Below the pieces are notes generated by a model. That model was not told where the DNA came from, did no database searches, and saw only the letters and a list, made by a program, of their open reading frames with translations. A DNA stretch of 6,594 nt from DASQDN01 sp035630195 (GTDB taxonomy: Bacteria > Acidobacteriota > Terriglobia > Bryobacterales > Bryobacteraceae), in contig DASQLD010000721.1 of the NCBI GenBank assembly GCA_035630195.1, positions 1-6,594 on the forward strand, given 5' to 3'. How positions within the stretch are numbered: position 1 is the first letter of the stretch; every line of letters begins with the position of its first letter. Shown in pieces: positions 1 to 4,994 of this stretch. The position numbers and the translations under genes were made by a program.

Positions 1-851
1 ATCAATGGAACGTTCAGACCGGGATCATAGAGCGAACCTTTCCCATGCGGGAACGCCATTCCGTTGTCGCCCATGAAGACAACCACAGTATCGTCGCCTG
101 CGCCTTGCTTCTTGAGAAAGGCCATTGTCTCGCCGAACAGACGATCCAGACGTTCGACTTCGCCAGAATACTTGGCGAGATCGTTCCGCATCCCAGGAAG
201 GTCCGGCAAGTGGACTGGGAGATCGATTTTGGCAGGGTCAACCTTTCCCGCGTCGGCATCCCAAACGAAGTGCGGATCGCCGTAGTTGATCCAGAAGAAC
301 CATGGCTTACCGGGCGGCGCTTTCTTCAGGAACTGCTCGAACTGCGGGAGTGTCTGAGCTTGACCTGAGACGTTCATGAAGTCGACACGCCTGTCCCAAG
401 TGCGTAGACCGTGTTTATCGTAGATCTCACTGGTGACGGCGCCTGGCTTAATCACGCCGTTCAAATGGAAGTAGCGACCGCAAACACCTGTGAAGTAACC
501 GAGCGCGCGGAGCACTTCGGGAAGCGTTTGAATATCCGGCGGCAGCGGGGAACTGAAACGTCCCATTCGAACCGCCACTGGTGATCGTCCGGTCATCAAG
601 GCGGCTCGGGAGGGCACACACTGCGGCGCTGCGGTGAACGCCCGTGTGAATCGCACGCCCTGGGCTGCGAAGGCATCAAGGTTCGGAGTCGACATCCACT
701 TTGCGCCGTAGCATCCGACGAACTGAGCGGTATGGTCATCGGAGAGGATCAGCAGGATGTTGGGCGGTCGCGTAGAGGTCGTCTGCGCGGAAACCTGTGC
801 CGCCGAGGCCGCGGTAAGTCCGGCCAAAATAGAGCGCCTTGTGATTCGCAT
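1..851 (-). CDS. Tat-exported sulfatase, sulfamidase-like (3' part missing)
   Basis: Type I sulfatase that would hydrolyse a sulfate ester or N-sulfate with a formylglycine made from Cys. Translated from the ATG at 851-849, the frame stays open for 283 codons to the left edge, so the C-terminal part is missing. Residues 1-22 look like a Tat signal (TRRSIL at 4-9, small-residue h-region, possible VSA-Q cleavage near 22). D38 and D39 are the expected metal ligands. CVPSRAALMTGR at 78-89 is the full sulfatase signature with C78 as the modified residue. G261-D262-N263-G264 supplies the second metal pair. The segment from about residue 205 to 283 resembles heparan N-sulfatase (sulfamidase) as I remember it, including the FPxGxxxLYxPG pattern. 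R126 stands where many sulfatases carry a GK..H lysine. The start is fixed by the signal peptide; I see no Shine-Dalgarno. The sulfatase call is firm, the substrate is not. Confidence 0.93.
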   Translation of the reverse strand, partial: MRITRRSILAGLTAASAAQVSAQTTSTRPPNILLILSDDHTAQFVGCYGAKWMSTPNLDAFAAQGVRFTRAFTAAPQCVPSRAALMTGRSPVAVRMGRFSSPLPPDIQTLPEVLRALGYFTGVCGRYFHLNGVIKPGAVTSEIYDKHGLRTWDRRVDFMNVSGQAQTLPQFEQFLKKAPPGKPWFFWINYGDPHFVWDADAGKVDPAKIDLPVHLPDLPGMRNDLAKYSGEVERLDRLFGETMAFLKKQGAGDDTVVVFMGDNGMAFPHGKGSLYDPGLNVPL

Positions 852-877
852 TCGAACTAATCTTATATGCTCTCTGT
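852..877. promoter_or_regulatory. 26-bp AT-rich divergent spacer between two sulfatases, possible bidirectional -10 region
   Basis: The two sulfatase ATGs lie back to back with only 26 bp between them, and both starts are held in place by their Tat signals. The spacer is AT-rich. Read on the minus strand it holds TATAAG (867-862) and TAAGAT (865-860), 10 and 8 nt before the ATG at 851. On the plus strand TATATG (864-869) lies 8 nt before the ATG at 878. Neither side has a Shine-Dalgarno. A weak -35-like TTGTGA sits at 839-844 for the plus direction with a 19-bp spacer. This fits near-leaderless divergent transcripts, but it is inference from a few hexamers. Confidence 0.35.
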
Positions 878-2299
878 ATGTCTGTTCTGTCTCGTCGAAG
901 CTTCGTTGGCGCAGCCGCGGGATCGGTCGCGGCTGGGTTTTTAGAAGGAAAGTCCCGCCCTCGCAATGTGCTGTTCATCGCGTCGGACGACCTGAATGAA
1001 TGCCTGAGCTGCTACGGACATCCGGTCGTACGCACGCCGAATATCGATCGCATTGCAAAGGCGGGGGTTCGGTTCGATCGCGCTTATACGCAGTTTCCTT
1101 TGTGTAGCCCATCGCGAACGTCGCTGATGACAGGGTATGCGCCGGATAAGACCAAAGTCTACGAATTACAGACGCATTTCCGGACGGTGTTGCCGGATGC
1201 GGTCACGCTGGGGCAGGCGTTTCAAAAGAATGGTTATTTCACGGGACGCGTTGGCAAAATTTATCACTACGGCGTTCCTTCGACGATTGGTACTAGTGGT
1301 CTTGACGATGCGCCGACTTGGAACCTGGCGGCGAATCCGAACGGAGTCGATCACACGCGCGAAGAGCCGCTGGTAACGAACTACACGCCCCAGAATCGTG
1401 GCCTCGGCGCGGCTGTTGCGTTTTATGCTTCGCCAGCGAAGGACGAAGAGCATACGGACGGTATTACTGCCGACACGATCGCCGGGTTGCTCGAGGGTCA
1501 CAAGAAAGATCCGTTCTTTCTCGCTGCGGGATTCTATCGGCCGCATGTTCCGTGGATTGCACCTTCGAAATATTTCGATATGTTTCCGCTGGACAAGATC
1601 GATCTGATTCCGTTCGATGAATCTGAGCTGAAGATCGCGCCGCCACTTGCCTATACGATCCGTCCCGCTAACTATGGGATGAACGAAAAGCAGCGCAAGG
1701 AATCGATGCGGGCCTATTATGCTTCAATCGCGTTTCTGGATGCGCAGGTCGGCAAGGTATTGGATGCTGTGGACCGGCTGAAGCTTGGTGACGATACGAC
1801 GGTCGTGTTCTGGAGTGATCACGGATATCAGCTCGGTGAGCATGGTCAGTGGATGAAGCAGACGTTGTTTGAACCGTCGGCGCGTGTGCCGCTGCTGATT
1901 GGTGGGGCAGGCGTGAAGGCTCGCGGAAGGGCGTGTTCGCGGACTGTCGAACTGCTCGATTTGTATCCCACGCTGGTGGATCTGTGTGGCTTGAAGGAAG
2001 CTCCTTCCGACTTGCATGGGCAGAGTCTGAGCAGGTTGCTGGAGAAGACGGATGCGGCTTGGGATAAGCCTGCGATCACGCAGGTCCGACGGGCAAAGGC
2101 TGCCGGGTATTCGATTCGCACGGAGCGGCATCGCTACTCGATGTGGGGAGATGGCGCTGAGGGCGAGGAGCTATACGATTACGAGCTCGACCCCAAGGAG
2201 ATGAAGAATCTGGCGCAGGATGCTGGTTCGCAGGGGCTGAAGATGCAGTTGCGGGCTCGGCTGCAGGAAATCCTGGCGCGACGGGGGAAGGCGGGTTAG
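878..2299 (+). CDS. Tat-exported sulfatase, iduronate-2-sulfatase-like
   Basis: Complete 473-residue type I sulfatase. The N-terminus has a near-consensus Tat motif, SRRSFV at 5-10, followed by a small-residue hydrophobic stretch to about 21. NVLFIASDD at 30-38 gives metal ligands D37 and D38. CSPSRTSLMTG at 76-86 is the formylglycine motif with C76 as the modified residue. GKIYHYG at 126-132 supplies K127 and H130. SDHGYQLGEHGQW from 313 supplies D314 and H315. This SDHG...LGEHG.W pattern, the FFLAAGFYRPHVPW segment, the YYASIAFLDAQVG segment and the late GYSIRTERHRYSMW segment all match human iduronate-2-sulfatase as I recall it. The likely role is periplasmic or surface removal of sulfate from sulfated glycans. 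The true substrate cannot be read from the sequence, and no glycoside hydrolase or lyase is adjacent. It is divergent from another sulfatase and needs a maturase (FGE or anSME) encoded elsewhere. There is no visible ribosome-binding site. Confidence 0.95.
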   Translation: MSVLSRRSFVGAAAGSVAAGFLEGKSRPRNVLFIASDDLNECLSCYGHPVVRTPNIDRIAKAGVRFDRAYTQFPLCSPSRTSLMTGYAPDKTKVYELQTHFRTVLPDAVTLGQAFQKNGYFTGRVGKIYHYGVPSTIGTSGLDDAPTWNLAANPNGVDHTREEPLVTNYTPQNRGLGAAVAFYASPAKDEEHTDGITADTIAGLLEGHKKDPFFLAAGFYRPHVPWIAPSKYFDMFPLDKIDLIPFDESELKIAPPLAYTIRPANYGMNEKQRKESMRAYYASIAFLDAQVGKVLDAVDRLKLGDDTTVVFWSDHGYQLGEHGQWMKQTLFEPSARVPLLIGGAGVKARGRACSRTVELLDLYPTLVDLCGLKEAPSDLHGQSLSRLLEKTDAAWDKPAITQVRRAKAAGYSIRTERHRYSMWGDGAEGEELYDYELDPKEMKNLAQDAGSQGLKMQLRARLQEILARRGKAG

Positions 2300-2333
2300 G
2301 GCTGGGGTATGAGACTGCCGCGTCGGTTCCGCT

Positions 2334-2339
2334 TAAGAT
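2334..2339 (+). promoter_or_regulatory. possible -10 element TAAGAT before the small-protein gene
   Basis: TAAGAT ends 6 nt before the ATG at 2346, in the 46-bp gap after the sulfatase stop. That distance would place the transcript start at or next to the ATG. No Shine-Dalgarno and no clear -35 are visible. The same hexamer sits 8 nt ahead of the minus-strand sulfatase start. This is weak evidence, because such a short match can occur by chance. Confidence 0.22.
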
Positions 2340-2345
2340 GGTTGC

Positions 2346-2534
2346 ATGGACAAGGTCGTTCGCATCTTCCAGAGCTTTCAGGAAGCCGATGAGGCTAATG
2401 ATCGCGAGCGGCGTGCCATGACCCCCGAAGAGCGAGTTGAAGTCTTTCTCGCAATCCAGCAAAGGGCACTCCCCAATGGCGTTGACGAAAGACTCGCGCG
2501 AGTTTGTCGAGTATTTAATCTCGAACAAAGTTGA
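2346..2534 (+). CDS. small conserved protein (62 aa) paired with a nucleotidyltransferase
   Basis: A 62-residue soluble, charged protein starting at the ATG at 2346. The N-terminus (KVVRIF at 3-8, then SFQEADEAN) is followed by a linker with MTPEERVEVFLAI at about 25-37 and a C-terminal DERLARVCRVFNLEQS. I recognise the general pattern (KVVRIF..FEEAD..., then ..LTPxERL..., then ..RVxRVxxLxxS) from small proteins that repeatedly sit just upstream of short nucleotidyltransferases in Acidobacteria, Cyanobacteria and other soil bacteria. I know of no assigned function. Its 3' end overlaps the next gene by 59 nt in another frame, so the two are almost certainly co-expressed. It could be the partner or antitoxin-like half of the pair, or a folding or targeting partner. 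The role is inference from context; that it is a real gene is fairly likely. Confidence 0.72.
   Translation: MDKVVRIFQSFQEADEANDRERRAMTPEERVEVFLAIQQRALPNGVDERLARVCRVFNLEQS
2461..2466 (+). promoter_or_regulatory. ribosome-binding site AAAGGG for the nucleotidyltransferase
   Basis: AAAGGG lies 9 nt before the ATG at 2476, inside the coding sequence of the small protein. It supports ATG 2476 over the TTG at 2437, which is in the same frame but would add 13 residues with no family counterpart. Confidence 0.45.
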
Positions 2535-2931
2535 ATTTCTGATTGTGGGCGCACTTGCCGTGTCCTGGCATGGGTTCCCAAGATACTCCGGTGATATAGA
2601 CTTTTTCGTGAAGCCTAGCCGAGAGAACGCGCGCCGCATCATATCCGCTCTAGAGCAGTTCGGGTTTGGAAGTCTAGGTATCGCGGTGGACGACCTTAGT
2701 GCTGAGAACAAGATTATTCAACTCGGCATCGAGCCGAACCGGATCGATCTCATAACGTCCATTTCCGGCGTCTCCTTCGAGGAGGCTTGGCAGTCTCGAG
2801 TCCCCGCAGAAGTTGACGGAATCGAAGTGAGCGTGATCGGCCGCGAAGCACTGATTCGAAACAAGCGCGCCGCGGGCCGATCCAAAGATCTCATCGACGT
2901 GGATGAACTGACCAGAAAGTTCGAGAAGTAA
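2476..2931 (+). CDS. MNT-like nucleotidyltransferase (151 aa)
   Basis: A short member of the polymerase-beta-like nucleotidyltransferase superfamily, of the type found in small two-gene cassettes (I associate it with the DUF6036-like group, from memory). These enzymes transfer nucleotides to protein or RNA, and in some toxin-antitoxin pairs they act as toxin or as AMPylating antitoxin. A helix (residues 6-17) leads to strand EFLIVG with G25-A26, then GFPR at 33-36 and the catalytic D40-x-D42 in SGDIDFFVK. A third acidic strand, RIDLIT with D91, follows, then the C-terminal KRAAGRSKDLIDVDEL helix (130-145). The usual G-G or G-S after strand 1 is G-A here. ATG 2476 is chosen because AAAGGG precedes it and the N-terminus then matches family length. 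The gene overlaps the 62-aa gene by 59 nt and ends 10 bp from recA in convergent orientation. Codon use seems less GC-biased than recA, which could mean transfer, but I have not counted it. Confidence 0.82.
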   Translation: MALTKDSREFVEYLISNKVEFLIVGALAVSWHGFPRYSGDIDFFVKPSRENARRIISALEQFGFGSLGIAVDDLSAENKIIQLGIEPNRIDLITSISGVSFEEAWQSRVPAEVDGIEVSVIGREALIRNKRAAGRSKDLIDVDELTRKFEK

Positions 2932-2941
2932 CGCCTTTGCC
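2932..2941. other. 10-bp convergent spacer without terminator
   Basis: Only 10 bases separate the TAA of the nucleotidyltransferase (2929-2931) from the TAG of recA (2944-2942). No hairpin with a T tract is visible here. Transcripts from the two strands probably overlap at their 3' ends or end by a factor-dependent route. Confidence 0.5.
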
Positions 2942-4006
2942 CTAGCGACGGCCGGCTGGCTTCGCCATTGCGGGCTCGGGGGCCTCGACGGCAGCTGTTG
3001 GGGCGGGGTCCTTTTTGATTAGTCCCAAGGTCGTGCGGACTTCGAGATCGAGCTGGGCGCGAGTGTCGGCATTTTCTTTCATGAACTGCCGTGCGTTTTC
3101 TCGTCCCTGGCCGATGCGCTCGCCTTTGTAGCTGTACCATGAGCCGCTTTTCTCGACTACGTTGTGCGCGACAGCGATGTCGATGAGATCGCCTTCGCGG
3201 GACACGCCCTCGCCGTAGAGAATGTCGAATTCGGCTTCGCGGAAGGGAGGCGCTACTTTGTTCTTTACGATCTTGACCTTCGTCCGATTGCCGATGACGA
3301 CATCACCGTCCTTGATGGCGGCGATCCGGCGGATGTCGGCGCGTACGGAGGAATAGAACTTGAGCGCTCGACCGCCCGAGGTGGTTTCCGGCGATCCGAA
3401 CATGACGCCGATCTTTTCGCGGATCTGATTGATGAAGATCAGGCAGGTGTTCGATTTGGCGACGATGCCGGTGAGTTTGCGCATTGCCTGCGACATCAAC
3501 CGGGCCTGAATGCCGACGAATTGGTCTCCCATTTCGCCGTCGAGTTCCGCTTTCGGTACCAGGGCGGCGACCGAGTCGACGACGAGTATGTCGATCGAAC
3601 CGGAGCTGATAAGCACGCTCGTGATTTCGAGCGCCTGTTCCGCGTAGTCGGGCTGGGAGACCAGCAGGTTATCGACGTCGACGCCAAGCTTGCGGGCGTA
3701 AATGGGGTCGAGGGCATGCTCGACGTCCACAAACGCAGCCATGCCGCCGGCTCGCTGCGCTTCGGCGATTACCTGGAGCGCGATTGTCGTTTTGCCCGAG
3801 GATTCCGGCCCGAAGATTTCACAAATTCGGCCCCTAGGAAAGCCGCCGACTCCGAGCGCGTGGTCGATGGAGATGGCGCCTGAGGAGATGGAGCTGACCG
3901 GAATGATGGCGTCTTTCGATCCGAGCCGAAGGACGGAACCCTTTCCAAATTGCTTTTCGATCTGGCTGAGTGTTGCCGTGAGATTGCGCTGACGTTCTGG
4001 GTCCAT
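2942..4006 (-). CDS. recA: RecA recombinase
   Basis: DNA-dependent ATPase that forms filaments on single-stranded DNA, carries out strand exchange and triggers LexA cleavage. From the ATG at 4006-4004 it has 354 residues, close to the 353 of E. coli RecA. Walker A GPESSGKTT lies at 66-74 with K72. E96 (in DVEHA) is the catalytic glutamate. Walker B ILVVDS ends at D144-S145. FINQIREKIG carries the sensor glutamine, followed by the L2 loop FGSPETTSGGRALKFY and the conserved VKIVKNKVAPPF segment. The order is complete, with no frameshift. A TTG at 4027 would add 7 residues; I prefer the ATG because DPERQRNL is where family members begin, though neither start has a clear Shine-Dalgarno. The C-terminal tail (about 331-354) is Ala/Pro-rich and ends in GRR rather than being strongly acidic as in E. 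coli. It lies 49 bp downstream of the VWA gene on the same strand. Confidence 0.98.
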   Translation of the reverse strand: MDPERQRNLTATLSQIEKQFGKGSVLRLGSKDAIIPVSSISSGAISIDHALGVGGFPRGRICEIFGPESSGKTTIALQVIAEAQRAGGMAAFVDVEHALDPIYARKLGVDVDNLLVSQPDYAEQALEITSVLISSGSIDILVVDSVAALVPKAELDGEMGDQFVGIQARLMSQAMRKLTGIVAKSNTCLIFINQIREKIGVMFGSPETTSGGRALKFYSSVRADIRRIAAIKDGDVVIGNRTKVKIVKNKVAPPFREAEFDILYGEGVSREGDLIDIAVAHNVVEKSGSWYSYKGERIGQGRENARQFMKENADTRAQLDLEVRTTLGLIKKDPAPTAAVEAPEPAMAKPAGRR

Positions 4007-4043
4007 GGTATTAGATCGGGCGAACAAATGGAGAAACTATTAG

Positions 4044-4049
4044 AGTATA
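4044..4049 (-). promoter_or_regulatory. possible recA -10 element TATACT
   Basis: Read on the minus strand, TATACT (4049-4044) matches TATAAT at five of six positions and lies in the gap between the VWA stop and the recA ATG. It would give a transcript start near 4037 and a leader of about 30 nt. The -35 position holds ATGCAC (4072-4067), a poor match, so the promoter may be activator-dependent or the match may be chance. Confidence 0.33.
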
Positions 4050-4055
4050 GCCCAC

Positions 4056-4994
4056 CTAGGACCGCGGTGCATAGTACCCTTTTCGGGCACGGACGATCAG
4101 GTCTTTCCGACTCTTGACCTTGATGTCCACTTCATGGAAGAGACCATCGGTTTTGGCCGGCTCGGGGCGATACAGGAGGTTGTACTGGTGCCGGAGTTCG
4201 TTGGCGATGTTCTCGAAACTCTGGGCCAGATCCTGCACTTTGAAGGGGAAAAACACCAAGCCGCCGGTTTCGCGTGTGAAATACCTGAGAACCTTGTCTC
4301 CGTCCTTCTCGGCCCCGGAATTGTTTGTAGAAATGGCATAGAGAACGACGTCCGCTTTTTGAGCCATTTCGAGGGCCTGATCGCGCGAATAACGACTGTT
4401 ATTATCATCGCCGTCACTCAGCACGATGAGCGCGCGGCGAAATTTGTGACGCGGCTGGTCCTGCTGCAACTTTTCGCGGCAGGCCATGAAGATGGCGTCG
4501 TAGAACGACGTTCCTCCGCCAGGACGCAGAGAACGAATTGCCTGAGTAAGCTTCGAAACATCGCCCGTCAGGTCGGCGACAAGCTCAGGACCGCTATCGA
4601 AGCTGACGACGACCGCCTTGTCTTGCGGCCGCATCACGCTATTGACGAACTCGACTGCGGCTTCCTGCTGGAAGCGGAAGCGATCGCGGATACTGTTGCT
4701 AGTGTCGATCAGCACGGCAAGACGCAACGGCAGGTCGGTTTCAGCGACAAATTCGACGATTTGTTGGGGCTTTTTTTCTTCCGTGATGAGGAAGTCTTCC
4801 TTGGCCAGATCGGTGACAAAGCGGCCTTTCTTGTCCGACACGGTGAACAGCATGTTGACGCGGTTGACGTCGAGTGTGATGCTGGTTTCCGGTTGAGCCG
4901 AAGAGGTTTGGGGCGTAACCTTCTGATCCTGCGCCCGCACGGTTACGACAATAAGGGCGCAAAGCACGCCAAACACCAACAACGGCTTTTTCAT
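4056..4994 (-). CDS. secreted VWFA-related Acidobacterial-domain protein
   Basis: A 312-residue protein of the type named 'VWFA-related Acidobacterial domain', an abundant and poorly characterised family of that phylum. Residues 1-21 form a Sec-type signal peptide (MKK, hydrophobic core 5-19, likely cleavage at VRA-Q), so it acts outside the cytoplasm. A short beta region (about 38-84, VNMLFTVSDKKGRFVTDLAKEDF) comes before the VWA domain. The metal-ion-dependent adhesion site is intact: D97-T-S99-N-S101, T162 in GGGTSFYD, and D194 in LSDGDDN. The domain should bind a divalent metal and mediate protein-protein contact. No transmembrane anchor follows, and the protein ends RARKGYYAPRS, as many relatives do. 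Its ATG overlaps the TGA of the upstream pseudouridine synthase gene, so it is translationally coupled to it. Its partner is unknown. Confidence 0.93.
   Translation of the reverse strand: MKKPLLVFGVLCALIVVTVRAQDQKVTPQTSSAQPETSITLDVNRVNMLFTVSDKKGRFVTDLAKEDFLITEEKKPQQIVEFVAETDLPLRLAVLIDTSNSIRDRFRFQQEAAVEFVNSVMRPQDKAVVVSFDSGPELVADLTGDVSKLTQAIRSLRPGGGTSFYDAIFMACREKLQQDQPRHKFRRALIVLSDGDDNNSRYSRDQALEMAQKADVVLYAISTNNSGAEKDGDKVLRYFTRETGGLVFFPFKVQDLAQSFENIANELRHQYNLLYRPEPAKTDGLFHEVDIKVKSRKDLIVRARKGYYAPRS

Noticed and set aside
45..368. 107-codon open frame on the plus strand within the first sulfatase
   Set aside because: Antisense to a sulfatase frame that is open for 283 codons and carries the formylglycine signature.
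2437..2475. TTG at 2437 as the start of the nucleotidyltransferase
   Set aside because: It would add 13 residues not expected in the family. The ATG at 2476 has AAAGGG at a good distance.
2076..2711. 211-codon open frame on the minus strand
   Set aside because: It runs across the sulfatase 3' end, the gap and the nucleotidyltransferase, all well supported on the plus strand. Its sequence is low in recognisable structure.
3164..3883. 239-codon open frame on the plus strand
   Set aside because: It lies wholly antisense to recA. Its composition (many D, E, R, G) is that of a reverse-frame shadow of a GC-rich gene, and it shows no recognisable motif.
4053..4069. Palindromes CCTAGG and ACCGCGGT near the VWA stop, as a terminator or operator
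   Set aside because: The stems are only 3-4 bp, there is no T tract, and the bases are accounted for by the last VWA codons (Ala-Pro-Arg-Ser-stop).
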